Assembly: GCF_900115045.1 (NCBI RefSeq)
Contig: NZ_FOVC01000001.1
Coordinates: 186,001 to 250,000 of the forward strand
Direction: 5' to 3'
DNA: 64,000 nt
Source: Izhakiella capsodis
GTDB lineage: Bacteria > Pseudomonadota > Gammaproteobacteria > Enterobacterales > Enterobacteriaceae
Within the stretch, counting starts at the first letter, position 1, and every line of letters begins with the position of its first letter. The notes under the pieces were generated by a model that saw only the letters and a program-made list of their open reading frames with translations, made no database searches and was not told the origin of the DNA. A program made the position numbers and the translations under genes. Below, piece by piece: positions 16,304 to 25,867 of the stretch.

Positions 16304-18072
16304 CAGGATACCTCACTCATTCGCCGATTGAGTAAACGGGCAAAGACGCCAGGCTGCTGAAGCAGAGCCTGCATATTTCCCTGTTGAACGAGCTGCCCGT
16401 CTTCCATGACCCAGATAGTATCCCAGTCGTCAAGCTGATCCAGCTGATGGGTTATCAGCAGAGTAGTTTGCTGGTAAGAGGCGGCGAGTAAACATTGGTT
16501 AACCAGCCGTTCGCTCACCGCATCCAGACTGGCTGACGGTTCATCCAGTAGCAGTAGTGATGATGGTTTTAGCAGTGCGCGCGCCAGAGCAATGCGTTGC
16601 GCCTGTCCGACTGACAGCCCTGAGGCCTGCTCGTCAATTTTGGTATTGAGTCCCGCGGGAAGGCGATCGATAAATTCACTGATCCCTGCACGCTCAAGAA
16701 CCCATTGCAGGCGATCCTCTTCAGGCTGCGACATCTGAGTAATATTTTCCCGTATGTCTGGTGCGGGAAGATGTGGATTTTGTCCGAGCCAGGCCACCTG
16801 CTGTTGCCAGCTCGCTGGCGTAATGTCACGTAGCTCTTGTCCACTCAGTGTCAGAGAACCCTCATAAGGTAAAAAACCCATCAGTACGTTGAACAATGAC
16901 GTCTTGCCTGCCCCGCTCAGGCCGACAATGGCGATACGCGCACCGGCCTCAATGTGAAAGTTAAGTGGCCCGGCAAGGGTGACGCCTCCAGCGGACTTGA
17001 TAAACAGCTCTCGGGCATGAATAGATAGCGGTTGGCCCGCGGGTAGCTGAAATTGTCTCTGCGGTTGGTGTGATTCAGGATGCAGTCTGAGAAACTGTTC
17101 AAGCGAGTCGGCGGCGCCTGTCGCCTGTGCTTTTGCATGGTAAAACGTACCCAGGTCTCGCAGTGGTTGAAAAAACTCCGGTGCAAGAAGCAGCGCCAGA
17201 AAACCGGCAAATAGCGTTACGCCGGCTCCATAGCTGCCGAAATGTAATTCACCAAGATAGGAAAAGCCAAAATATACCGCGACGATCGCAATAGACAGCG
17301 AAGCAAAAAACTCCAATACAGCGGAGGAAAGAAATGCCAGGCGCAGAACGTCCATTGTGCGCAGGCGAAACTGATCGGTTGACTGGCTGATAGCCGCTTT
17401 TTCCGCGCTGGCGCGGTCGAATAACCGTAAGGTATCAAGTCCGCGCAGGCGATCGAGAAACTGGCCACTGAGACGACTAAGCGCCTGAAAGTTACGTCGA
17501 TTGGCGTCAGCGGCTCCCATACCAACCAATGCCATAAAAAATGGTATCAGCGGAGCCGTAATCAATAAAATTAATGCTGCCGCCCAGTTCACCGGAAAAA
17601 TAGCAAGTAAAATAAAGCCAGGGATCAATACTGCCAGGGTCATTTGTGGCAGATAGCGGGCGTAGTAATCGTGCATTTCCTCTATTTGCTCCAGCAATAA
17701 CGTTGCCCAACTGCCAGCTGGTTTGCCCTGAATCCAGGCCGGGCCTGCCGCCGTGAGATGATCAAGCACCTGCTGGCGCAGAGCCAGACGTATGCTCTGA
17801 CCGCAGCGAAATCCTGCACGCTCTCGCGCCAGCGTAAGAAGCGCGCGTAATGCGAAGCACAAGATGAGAAGCAAGAAGTGCGTCACAAGGCTGTCGCGTG
17901 GGATTTGATTGACAATCAATGCCTGAAGTAGCGATGCCAGCAGCCACGCCTGGGCCACCAGAATCAGCGCACTGATGACACCCAAAAGCGATGAGAGCCG
18001 CAGCCATTTTTTAGCCGGTGCAGTTTGTTGACGTAACCAGCGTGTAAGTTCCTGCTGTCGGGTTTTATTCAT
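16303..18072 (-). CDS. cydD: Cysteine/glutathione ABC exporter subunit CydD
   Basis: A 589-residue half-transporter (E. coli 588) forming a heterodimer with CydC. The N-terminal membrane domain has six spans. The nucleotide-binding domain carries Walker A GLSGAGKTS (about 380), a signature of the form LSVGQAQRIALARAL (CydD-typical, not LSGGQ) and Walker B LLLLDEPSASLD. The start at 18072 (MNKTRQQELTRWLRQQ) matches the family; an in-frame ATG at 18087 would add five residues. It is separated from trxB by a strong terminator at 18155-18177, so it should have its own promoter in the 85-bp gap. Confidence 0.96.
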   Translation of the reverse strand: MNKTRQQELTRWLRQQTAPAKKWLRLSSLLGVISALILVAQAWLLASLLQALIVNQIPRDSLVTHFLLLILCFALRALLTLARERAGFRCGQSIRLALRQQVLDHLTAAGPAWIQGKPAGSWATLLLEQIEEMHDYYARYLPQMTLAVLIPGFILLAIFPVNWAAALILLITAPLIPFFMALVGMGAADANRRNFQALSRLSGQFLDRLRGLDTLRLFDRASAEKAAISQSTDQFRLRTMDVLRLAFLSSAVLEFFASLSIAIVAVYFGFSYLGELHFGSYGAGVTLFAGFLALLLAPEFFQPLRDLGTFYHAKAQATGAADSLEQFLRLHPESHQPQRQFQLPAGQPLSIHARELFIKSAGGVTLAGPLNFHIEAGARIAIVGLSGAGKTSLFNVLMGFLPYEGSLTLSGQELRDITPASWQQQVAWLGQNPHLPAPDIRENITQMSQPEEDRLQWVLERAGISEFIDRLPAGLNTKIDEQASGLSVGQAQRIALARALLKPSSLLLLDEPSASLDAVSERLVNQCLLAASYQQTTLLITHQLDQLDDWDTIWVMEDGQLVQQGNMQALLQQPGVFARLLNRRMSEVS

Positions 18073-18154
18073 CGTATGCCAGATCAATTTTTGCCGTAAT
18101 CGGGACTACGGCGTAAAACGGGAAATGCGGCTAATGTTACCCGCAGCAAATCAA

Positions 18155-18177
18155 AAAGGCGACACGGGAGTGTCGCC
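18155..18177 (-). terminator. Rho-independent terminator of trxB (bidirectional hairpin)
   Basis: Perfect 8-bp stem GGCGACAC (18158-18165) / GTGTCGCC (18170-18177) with a GGGA loop, flanked by AAAAA on one side and TTTT on the other. It lies 35 bp beyond the trxB stop and upstream of cydD. Confidence 0.88.
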
Positions 18178-18211
18178 TTTTGTAAATATGATCAGGAGGT
18201 TAAACTATCCG

Positions 18212-19177
18212 TTACGATTTTTTAATCAATCCATCCAGATAGCGTTCTGCATCCAATGCGGCCATACAGCCAGTACCTGCTGAAGTAATAGCCTGACGAT
18301 AACTATGATCCATCACATCACCCGCCGCGAATATCCCGCTGATGCTGGTCTGGGTTGCATTGCCGTGCAGACCAGACTGCACTTTGATATAGCCATTCTC
18401 AAGTTCGAGCTGTCCGGCGAAAATAGCGGTGTTTGGACTATGACCGATGGCAATAAAGCAGCCCGCAACCTCAATGATTTCAGTATCCTGGCTGTCAGCC
18501 ACGGCGCGTAAACGAACAGCTGTTACGCCCATCTGATCGCCAATGACTTCATCGAGGATACGATCGGTATGCAAGACGATGTTGCCTTTAGCCACTTTAT
18601 CCATCAGACGGTCAATCAGGATTTTCTCTGCACGGAAGCTGTCACGGCGATGAATGAGGTGAACCTGAGCGGCGATATTTGACAGATAAAGTGCTTCTTC
18701 AACGGCGGTATTGCCACCACCGACAACCGCTACTTTTTGGTTGCGGTAGAAAAAGCCGTCGCAGGTTGCGCAGGCTGAAACACCCTTACCTTTGAAAGCC
18801 TCTTCCGATGGAAGCCCCAGATAGCGTGCTGATGCCCCTGTTGCAATTATCAGCGCGTCAGCCGTGTATTCGCCGCTATCGCCAGTCAGACGAAATGGAC
18901 GCTGTTGCAAATCGACACAATGAATATGATCGAAGATGATTTCAGTATTGAATTTTTCTGCATGCGCCTGCATGCGTTCCATTAGCAGCGGACCGGTGAG
19001 ATCGTTTGGATCGCCAGGCCAGTTTTCTACTTCGGTTGTTGTGGTTAACTGCCCGCCTTTTTCAAGGCCGGTAATTAACACCGGTTTGAGATTTGCGCGA
19101 GCCGCATATACCGCAGCGGTGTAGCCTGCTGGCCCTGAGCCCAAAATCAAAAGTTTGCTGTGTTTGGCCGTACTCAT
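18212..19177 (-). CDS. trxB: Thioredoxin reductase
   Basis: A 321-residue FAD/NADPH oxidoreductase (E. coli TrxB 321). It has FAD-binding GSGPAGYTAA (about 13-22), the redox disulfide CATC at residues 136 and 139, NADPH-binding GGGNTAVEEALYLS, and the C-terminal FAD motif GIFAAGDVMDHSYRQAITSAGTGCMAA. It reduces thioredoxin in the cytoplasm. The start at 19177 gives the family N-terminus MSTAKHSKLLILG; an in-frame ATG at 19192 would add five residues. Divergent from lrp, as in E. coli. Confidence 0.97.
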   Translation of the reverse strand: MSTAKHSKLLILGSGPAGYTAAVYAARANLKPVLITGLEKGGQLTTTTEVENWPGDPNDLTGPLLMERMQAHAEKFNTEIIFDHIHCVDLQQRPFRLTGDSGEYTADALIIATGASARYLGLPSEEAFKGKGVSACATCDGFFYRNQKVAVVGGGNTAVEEALYLSNIAAQVHLIHRRDSFRAEKILIDRLMDKVAKGNIVLHTDRILDEVIGDQMGVTAVRLRAVADSQDTEIIEVAGCFIAIGHSPNTAIFAGQLELENGYIKVQSGLHGNATQTSISGIFAAGDVMDHSYRQAITSAGTGCMAALDAERYLDGLIKKS

Positions 19178-19684
19178 GAAACCCTCATTCAACTGGCTAA
19201 GATATGGTTCGATTGTAGGTAATTATCAACAGCAAAAAAAGCGCTAGGGATTGAAGTTAACAATCGATTTAACAGGTTGTTTTGTAGTCAGAGATTGAAT
19301 AGCTATGGCTTATTAACAGGACATAAGGTGACGAAAGGGGAATATGCGACAAAATATCCATTAAAAACCTGGCCGAACGCGAAATTATGGCATGTTGTCC
19401 TGATTCTTATTGTTTTACTTTGACAATCGCCTGCTGTTTTGCGAAAACAATGTAGTAAGCAGAGAGGCTGTCGGCGAAGTCGAGGTTAATACCCCTCCCG
19501 ATGAAAGCGGCAGCATACGATCGCCTGCCATCCGTCCTGACTCATGAGGTGGACAGAGCCCATGCGTCAGGGAGATGGGTGCTTAATCAAGCATCAGGTA
19601 AACGTCTTTTTCAAGAAATCCCTGCACATTAACGCTATTCAGAATATGGCAGGTTGAGGGTAGGAATTAAGAGAGACAATAATA
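19178..19684. promoter_or_regulatory. trxB-lrp divergent regulatory region and long lrp leader
   Basis: A 507-bp AT-rich spacer without a gene. It must hold the divergent trxB and lrp promoters. A TTGACA at 19420-19425 could be the lrp -35; the matching -10 is not obvious, but the implied leader of about 230 nt agrees with the roughly 267-nt leader known for E. coli lrp, which is autoregulated and nutrient controlled. The region upstream of it (19200-19400) would contain the Lrp and H-NS sites known from E. coli. I did not identify individual sites. Confidence 0.45.
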
Positions 19685-20179
19685 ATGGTAGAAAATAAAA
19701 AACGCCCTGGTAAAGATCTCGACCGCATTGACAGAAACATTCTTAACGAGCTGCAAAAAGACGGTCGCATCTCAAATGTTGAACTTTCCAAGCGGGTTGG
19801 GTTATCACCGACTCCATGTCTTGAGCGTGTTCGTCGCCTTGAGCGCCAGGGGTTTATCCTTGGGTACACTGCGCTACTGAACCCGCACTATCTGGACGCT
19901 TCACTGCTGGTTTTCGTTGAGATTACTCTTAATCGTGGTGCGCCAGATGTATTTGAACAATTTAACACAGCAGTACAAAAGCTCGAGGAAATCCAGGAGT
20001 GTCATTTAGTTTCAGGCGACTTTGATTATCTGCTGAAAACCCGCGTGCCTGATATGTCCGCTTACCGAAAATTACTGGGTGAAACACTGCTGCGTCTTCC
20101 CGGCGTTAACGATACGCGCACCTATGTTGTGATGGAAGAAGTGAAGCAGAGTAACCGTCTGGTCATTAAGACCCGGTAA
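19685..20179 (+). CDS. lrp: Leucine-responsive regulatory protein Lrp
   Basis: A 164-residue global regulator, nearly identical to E. coli Lrp along its whole length. N-terminal winged helix-turn-helix (DRIDRNILNELQKDGRISNVELSKRVGLSPTPCLERVRRLE), then the RAM ligand-binding and oligomerisation domain with ALLNPHYLDASLLVFVEITL and GDFDYLLKTRVPDMSAYRKLL. It regulates amino-acid metabolism, fimbriae and stress genes in response to leucine. The start at 19685 has a GAGAGA ribosome site 9-14 bases upstream. ftsK follows in the same direction. Confidence 0.98.
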   Translation: MVENKKRPGKDLDRIDRNILNELQKDGRISNVELSKRVGLSPTPCLERVRRLERQGFILGYTALLNPHYLDASLLVFVEITLNRGAPDVFEQFNTAVQKLEEIQECHLVSGDFDYLLKTRVPDMSAYRKLLGETLLRLPGVNDTRTYVVMEEVKQSNRLVIKTR

Positions 20180-20299
20180 CATAAGCCAGGTGCAAAACTC
20201 GAGAGTTTTGGTTACACTCCTGTGCATTCATACAGGTTCAGCGTCGGGCTATCTCCGGCGTTGTTATCTGCTTAGTTCACAGGAACCTGGAGAGTTCTC

Positions 20300-23200
20300 T
20301 TGAGCCAGGAATATACAGAAGATAAAAACGTTACATTGCGCCCATTGAGCAGCGGCCGCCGCCTGCTCGAAGCTTTGCTGATTCTGGTTAGTCTGTTTGC
20401 CATCTACCTGATGGTTGCACTGGTCAGTTTCAATCCATCCGATCCCAGTTGGTCACAAACTGCCTGGCATGAACCTATTCATAATCTGGGTGGCAGTATC
20501 GGCGCCTGGTTGGCCGATATGCTGTTATTTATTTTCGGCATCATGGCCTACGCTATTCCTCCAATCATTGTCGGTCTGTGCTGGATCACCTTTCGTCAGC
20601 GCGATCATCATGACTACATCGATTATTTTGGCGTAGGCTTGCGCCTGATCGGGGTTCTGGCATTGGTGATTACAACCTGTGGACTGGCTGCGATTAATGC
20701 TGATGACATCTGGTATTTTACTTCAGGTGGCGTCATTGGCAGTCTGGTTAGCAGCGCGATCTCTCCGTGGTTCAGTCCGGCTGGTGGCACGCTGACGCTA
20801 CTTTGCATCTGGGCGGCTGGCGTCACGCTATATACCGGTTGGTCATGGCTAACGATTGCAGAAAAAATCGGCGCGGTGATTATGGGCGCTCTGACTTTTG
20901 CCAGCAACCGTTCACGCCATGAAGAAGTCTGGCGAGAAGAAAAGGAGCATTCAGAAGTCGACGGGAAAATTCATCATAGTGTTGCACAGCCAGAAGATGA
21001 AGATGATATTTTGTTAGCGATCCCGAAACGCGTAGTCGCCTATGATGATGAGACCGACCCGCTGTTTAATTCTGCTTATTCTGTTGCAGAACAAGGCGAG
21101 CCGACTGCGTCTTCAACACCCAATGATTCCGCTCCGGGATCAGCATCCGCGTTTGCCGTTTTCGAACCCGATGATATTACGGCGCAAGCAGTGACCGCTA
21201 CGACGAATTCTCACCAGGATAATCCTCCGCTGTATCGCTTTGACGTTCCCCAGGATGTGCGGTCTCCATCTGTTCAGGTTGAGGATGAGGATGGCCCGAT
21301 ATTGGGTAACTGGCAGCAGGCAGACTCTCCAGCGCTGGACTCTACACACCTCTCAGTACATCAACCACCGATCTTACCCGCTGATACAACATCGGCGTCG
21401 GTCGATGTTGTTGTTGGTTCAGCAACCTTTGTGCCTGCTTTTGGCGCAACCAATGAGGGTGGAAACTATAATCCGCAGGTAAAACAGGGTATTGGTCCTG
21501 AACTTCCCCGGCCAAATAAGGTGAAGCTGCCGACGCGTCGTGAGTTAGCTTCATACGGTATCAAACTGCCATCTCAGCGTATGACGGAAGAGAAAGCGCG
21601 TGAAGATCTTCAATCCCGGCAAGATCACAGCGTGGACGATGATGATGCTATGCAGCAAGCGGTGCTGCGTGAAGCTTTTTTTGCGCAGCAACAGCAGCGT
21701 TACAGTAAAGGTCTTAATGATGTGGATGATGAAGAGGCGCTGCAGCATGCGATGTTAGCTCGCCAGTTCGCTGAGCAACAGCGTCAGCGCTACGATAGCG
21801 ATGACAAAATACGACAAAGTGTCGGACAGGGGCAAAAACCGGCGCTGGATACGCGTAATGCCTTTAATGTTTCATCCCTGGCCGATTTAGTGGATGATAA
21901 TCCGTCGGGGCCGCTGTTTACTACTGCGCCAGTAGAGAGTGCTTCTGTAACCGCTATCACTCCAACCGTCGCGTCGCCGTCGCATCTTGACGCCGACTCA
22001 TCGCCCTTTGGCGTGGCCCAGCAGACGTTTGCTGTGGAGCCTGAAGAGCAAACGCCGGCTGGTGCATTCAAAGATAGCCTGTTTCATCCGTTTCTGGTGC
22101 GAGACGAACAGCCGGTACAACGGCCAACGACACCACTGCCTACATTGGATCTCCTTGCCTCGCCACCGAAAGAAACCGAGCCAGTGGATCATTTTGCATT
22201 GGAGCAGACTTCTCGTCTTATCGAGGCGCGGCTGGCGGATTATCGGGTAAAAGCCGATGTGGTAGGCAGCTCACCCGGCCCGGTTATTACCCGCTTCGAA
22301 CTTGATTTAGCCCCTGGAGTTAAGGCTGCCCGGATTTCTAACCTTTCGCGCGATCTGGCTCGGTCACTGTCAGCGGTTGCGGTACGCGTAGTGGAAGTTA
22401 TACCCGGTAGACCTTACGTTGGCCTTGAGTTGCCGAATAAGCATCGTCAGACCGTCTATCTGCGCGAGGTCCTGGACTGCCCGGCATTTCGCGACAGCCC
22501 TTCACCGTTGTCGATCGTACTGGGTAAAGATATCTCTGGCGAGCCGGTGGTGGCCGACCTCGGCAAGATGCCGCATCTGCTGGTAGCAGGTACGACAGGC
22601 TCGGGTAAATCGGTTGGCGTTAATGCCATGATCCTCAGCATGCTGTACAAGGCAACCCCGAAAGAGGTTCGCTTTATTATGATAGATCCTAAAATGCTGG
22701 AGCTGTCGGTTTATGAAGGCATTCCGCATTTGCTGACGGAAGTGGTCACTGACATGAAGGATGCGGCCAACGCGCTGCGCTGGTGCGTGGTGGAGATGGA
22801 GCGTCGCTATAAACTCATGTCGGCACTGGGCGTACGAAATATTGCCGGCTATAACGAAAAAGTAGACCTGGCTGAAGCAATGGGACGACCTATCCCCGAT
22901 CCATTCTGGAAACCAACAGACAGCATGGATATGTCGCCGCCGGTACTGAAAAAAGAGCCCTATATTGTGGTGATGGTGGACGAATTTGCCGACCTGATGA
23001 TGACTGTTGGTAAAAAGGTGGAAGAGCTGATTGCGCGACTGGCACAGAAAGCCCGCGCCGCTGGGATCCATCTGGTTCTGGCCACCCAGCGCCCATCCGT
23101 CGACGTTATCACCGGATTGATTAAAGCCAACATTCCTACGCGTATTGCTTTTACTGTTTCCAGTAAAATAGACTCGCGTACTATTCTCGATCAGGGCGGC

Positions 23201-23614
23201 GCGGAATCGTTACTGGGGATGGGTGATATGCTTTATCTGGCTCCTAACTCATCTATCCCTGTACGTGTTCACGGTGCTTTCGTGCGCGACCAGGAGGTTC
23301 ATGCGGTAGTACAGGACTGGAAGGCCCGCCAGCGTCCCGAATATAAAGAGGGCATTCTCAGCGGCGGTGAAGATAGTGAGGGCGGGACTGGCGGTATTGA
23401 TGGCGATGAAGAGCTGGACCCCCTGTTTGATCAGGCAGTCAGTTTCGTCGTTGAAAAGCGTCGCGCCTCTATTTCTGGCGTTCAACGCCAGTTTCGCATC
23501 GGCTATAATCGTGCAGCGCGTATCGTCGAGCAGATGGAAATGCAGGGGATTGTTTCTTCGCCTGGACATAACGGCAACCGGGAAGTTCTGGCACCACCAC
23601 CGCACGAAATGTGA
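20300..23614 (+). CDS. ftsK: DNA translocase FtsK (short-linker form)
   Basis: A 1104-residue divisome protein with a TTG start, as in E. coli; CTGGAGAG lies upstream. Domains: four membrane spans (about 1-200), proline/acid-rich linker (about 210-610), RecA-like motor with Walker A GTTGSGKS (764-771) and Walker B IVVMVDEFADLMM, and a C-terminal gamma winged helix (about 1040-1104, KRRASISGVQRQFRIGYNRAAR) that reads KOPS and activates XerCD. It is about 225 residues shorter than E. coli FtsK (1329). The loss is in the linker, which lacks the PQQP-type repeats. Two degenerate linker copies of the form MQQAVLREAFFAQQQQRY and LQHAMLARQFAEQQRQRY remain (about 450-500). Motor and gamma domains are intact. 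Confidence 0.97.
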   Translation: MSQEYTEDKNVTLRPLSSGRRLLEALLILVSLFAIYLMVALVSFNPSDPSWSQTAWHEPIHNLGGSIGAWLADMLLFIFGIMAYAIPPIIVGLCWITFRQRDHHDYIDYFGVGLRLIGVLALVITTCGLAAINADDIWYFTSGGVIGSLVSSAISPWFSPAGGTLTLLCIWAAGVTLYTGWSWLTIAEKIGAVIMGALTFASNRSRHEEVWREEKEHSEVDGKIHHSVAQPEDEDDILLAIPKRVVAYDDETDPLFNSAYSVAEQGEPTASSTPNDSAPGSASAFAVFEPDDITAQAVTATTNSHQDNPPLYRFDVPQDVRSPSVQVEDEDGPILGNWQQADSPALDSTHLSVHQPPILPADTTSASVDVVVGSATFVPAFGATNEGGNYNPQVKQGIGPELPRPNKVKLPTRRELASYGIKLPSQRMTEEKAREDLQSRQDHSVDDDDAMQQAVLREAFFAQQQQRYSKGLNDVDDEEALQHAMLARQFAEQQRQRYDSDDKIRQSVGQGQKPALDTRNAFNVSSLADLVDDNPSGPLFTTAPVESASVTAITPTVASPSHLDADSSPFGVAQQTFAVEPEEQTPAGAFKDSLFHPFLVRDEQPVQRPTTPLPTLDLLASPPKETEPVDHFALEQTSRLIEARLADYRVKADVVGSSPGPVITRFELDLAPGVKAARISNLSRDLARSLSAVAVRVVEVIPGRPYVGLELPNKHRQTVYLREVLDCPAFRDSPSPLSIVLGKDISGEPVVADLGKMPHLLVAGTTGSGKSVGVNAMILSMLYKATPKEVRFIMIDPKMLELSVYEGIPHLLTEVVTDMKDAANALRWCVVEMERRYKLMSALGVRNIAGYNEKVDLAEAMGRPIPDPFWKPTDSMDMSPPVLKKEPYIVVMVDEFADLMMTVGKKVEELIARLAQKARAAGIHLVLATQRPSVDVITGLIKANIPTRIAFTVSSKIDSRTILDQGGAESLLGMGDMLYLAPNSSIPVRVHGAFVRDQEVHAVVQDWKARQRPEYKEGILSGGEDSEGGTGGIDGDEELDPLFDQAVSFVVEKRRASISGVQRQFRIGYNRAARIVEQMEMQGIVSSPGHNGNREVLAPPPHEM

Positions 23615-23638
23615 TGGTCGTATTGATGTCATTATGTA

Positions 23639-23671
23639 TATGGGCCAGGCTTGACTGGCCCATAAATTTTT
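23639..23671 (+). terminator. Rho-independent terminator of ftsK
   Basis: Perfect 10-bp stem TATGGGCCAG (23639-23648) / CTGGCCCATA (23655-23664), loop GCTTGA, then AATTTTT. It starts 25 bp after the ftsK stop and precedes lolA. Confidence 0.85.
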
Positions 23672-23807
23672 AGCCCGGGTATACGCTATTTTCGCTGAGC
23701 AATCAGGATTATTTTCTGCCAGCGCTTAATCCAGCGACAGCCGCGCAGTCTGGTTTTGACCGCCATCGCCATGACGGTGCCAGAGAGCCTTTCAATTAGG
23801 ATGCCCA

Positions 23808-24419
23808 ATGAAAAAATTTGTTATTGCCTGTAGCTTACTGAGCGCTTTTGTTTCGGCCAGCGTACTTGCGGATGCTTCGCAGGACCTGCAGCAGCGTCTG
23901 AATAAGATCAGTAGCTTCCACGCCAGTTTTACACAAAAAGTCACTGACGCAAGCGGTGCCCCGCTTCAGAGCGGGCAAGGAGAACTATGGGTCAAACGCC
24001 CGGATTTATTTAACTGGCACATGAGTGCACCGGATGAAAGTACTCTTATTTCTGATGGCAAAACGCTATGGTTTTATAATCCATTTGTTGAACAGGTAAG
24101 TGCAACCTGGCTGAAAGATGCTACCAGCAATACGCCATTTATGCTTATTGCGCGTAACCAGTCTGCTGACTGGGCGCAGTACAATGTAAAACAGCAGGGC
24201 GATAATTTTGTGCTGACCCCAAAGAAGGATAACGGTAATCTGAAAGAGTTTACTATTAACGTAACGCCGTCAGGTACTATCAACCAGTTCAGCACTATTG
24301 AGCAGGATGGACAGCGCAGTAGTTATACGCTGAAAAGCCAGGAAAATGGTGCTATTAGCCCGAGCAAGTTTACATTCAACCCGCCGAAAGGGGTAACGGT
24401 GGACGATCAGCGCCAGTGA
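23808..24419 (+). CDS. lolA: Outer-membrane lipoprotein carrier protein LolA
   Basis: A 203-residue periplasmic chaperone (E. coli precursor 203). The signal peptide MKKFVIACSLLSAFVSASVLA is cleaved before DAS. The mature protein has LNKISSFHASFTQKV, QGELWVKRPDLFNWHM, SDGKTLWFYNPFVEQVSATWL and the C-terminal NPPKGVTVDDQR. LolA carries lipoproteins from LolCDE in the inner membrane to LolB in the outer membrane. rarA begins 8 bp after its stop, so the two form a unit. Confidence 0.97.
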   Translation: MKKFVIACSLLSAFVSASVLADASQDLQQRLNKISSFHASFTQKVTDASGAPLQSGQGELWVKRPDLFNWHMSAPDESTLISDGKTLWFYNPFVEQVSATWLKDATSNTPFMLIARNQSADWAQYNVKQQGDNFVLTPKKDNGNLKEFTINVTPSGTINQFSTIEQDGQRSSYTLKSQENGAISPSKFTFNPPKGVTVDDQRQ

Positions 24420-24426
24420 GGCTCGC

Positions 24427-25770
24427 GTGAGTAATCTCTCTTTGGATTTTTCTGACGGTAATTTTCAGCCGCTGGCAGCGCGGATGCGCCCCAGAACGTT
24501 GCAGGAGTATACCGGACAACAGCATCTGCTGGCGGCGGGCAAGCCGCTGCCCCGGGCTATTGAAGCGGGTCACCTGCATTCGATGATCCTCTGGGGGCCG
24601 CCTGGCACAGGAAAAACCACGCTGGCCGAAATCATTGGCCATTACGGTCAGGCCGATGTTGAACGCATTTCGGCGGTCACCTCCGGCGTCAAAGAGATCA
24701 GAGAGGCAATCGAGCGCGCCCGGCGAAATCGGGATGCCGGCCGTCGCACCATCCTGTTTGTCGATGAGGTGCATCGTTTTAATAAAAGTCAGCAGGATGC
24801 TTTTTTACCGCATATTGAAAACGGTTTGATCACTTTCATCGGCGCCACAACTGAAAATCCCTCTTTTGAACTTAACTCAGCCTTGCTTTCCAGAGCGCGT
24901 GTCTATTTGTTGAAATCGCTCAGTACCGATGATATCGAGCGGGTACTGATGCAGGCGATGGCGGATGACCAACGAGGCTATGGCAAGCAAAACCTCGTAT
25001 TGCCTGATGATACGCGTAGTATGATTGCCGGGCTGGTTAATGGCGATGCCCGCCGGGCATTGAATACGTTAGAGATGATGGCGGATATGGCTGAAATCAA
25101 CGCTGCTGGGCAACGCGTGCTGACACCATCCCTGTTAAATGAGGTTTCGGGCGAACGTAGTGCACGTTTTGATAATAAAGGCGACCGTTACTACGATCTG
25201 ATATCAGCGCTGCACAAATCGATACGCGGCTCTGCACCAGATGCCGCGCTCTACTGGTATGCACGCATTATTACTGCTGGCGGTGACCCGCTTTATGTTG
25301 CCCGCAGGCTTCTTGCGATTGCTTCAGAAGATGTGGGTAATGCCGATCCGCGTGCAATGCAGATTGCGATCGCCGCCTGGGATTGTTTTACCCGGGTAGG
25401 TCCGGCAGAGGGCGAGCGTGCCATTGCTCAGGCGATTGTTTATCTGGCCTGTGCGTCAAAAAGTAATGCGGTTTATAGCGCGTTCAAAGCCGCGATGCAT
25501 GATGCGCGTGAAAAGCCAGATTTTGACGTGCCCGAGCATTTACGCAATGCCCCAACCAGCCTGATGAAGGAGATGGGGCTTGGCGCGGAATATCGGTATG
25601 CTCACGATGAGCCTTACGCCTACGCTGCGGGTGAGAATTATTTCCCGCCTGAAATGGCACAAACGCGCTACTACCAGCCAACTGCACGCGGTCTGGAAAG
25701 CAAAATTGCTGAAAAGTTAGCCTGGCTGGCAGAACAGGATCAAAATAGCCCGACAAAACGCTACCGCTGA
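24427..25770 (+). CDS. rarA: Replication-associated recombination protein RarA (MgsA)
   Basis: A 447-residue AAA+ ATPase (E. coli RarA 447) of the RarA/Mgs1/WRNIP1 family, acting at stalled replication forks. It has Walker A GPPGTGKTT (about 58-66), Walker B ILFVDEVHRFNKSQQD, sensor GATTENPSFELN, and the C-terminal SSB-interacting and tetramerisation region. The GTG start at 24427 fits the family N-terminus (SNLSLDFS). It lies immediately downstream of lolA, as in E. coli. Confidence 0.96.
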   Translation: MSNLSLDFSDGNFQPLAARMRPRTLQEYTGQQHLLAAGKPLPRAIEAGHLHSMILWGPPGTGKTTLAEIIGHYGQADVERISAVTSGVKEIREAIERARRNRDAGRRTILFVDEVHRFNKSQQDAFLPHIENGLITFIGATTENPSFELNSALLSRARVYLLKSLSTDDIERVLMQAMADDQRGYGKQNLVLPDDTRSMIAGLVNGDARRALNTLEMMADMAEINAAGQRVLTPSLLNEVSGERSARFDNKGDRYYDLISALHKSIRGSAPDAALYWYARIITAGGDPLYVARRLLAIASEDVGNADPRAMQIAIAAWDCFTRVGPAEGERAIAQAIVYLACASKSNAVYSAFKAAMHDAREKPDFDVPEHLRNAPTSLMKEMGLGAEYRYAHDEPYAYAAGENYFPPEMAQTRYYQPTARGLESKIAEKLAWLAEQDQNSPTKRYR

Positions 25771-25867
25771 ACCAGACGTTGCGGTAAGGTTATTAACAAT
25801 TTCAACGTATTCGCGCTGCGTTTACATCCCTCCGGATACTTTCAATTAGCATAAGCACAGGACAATA

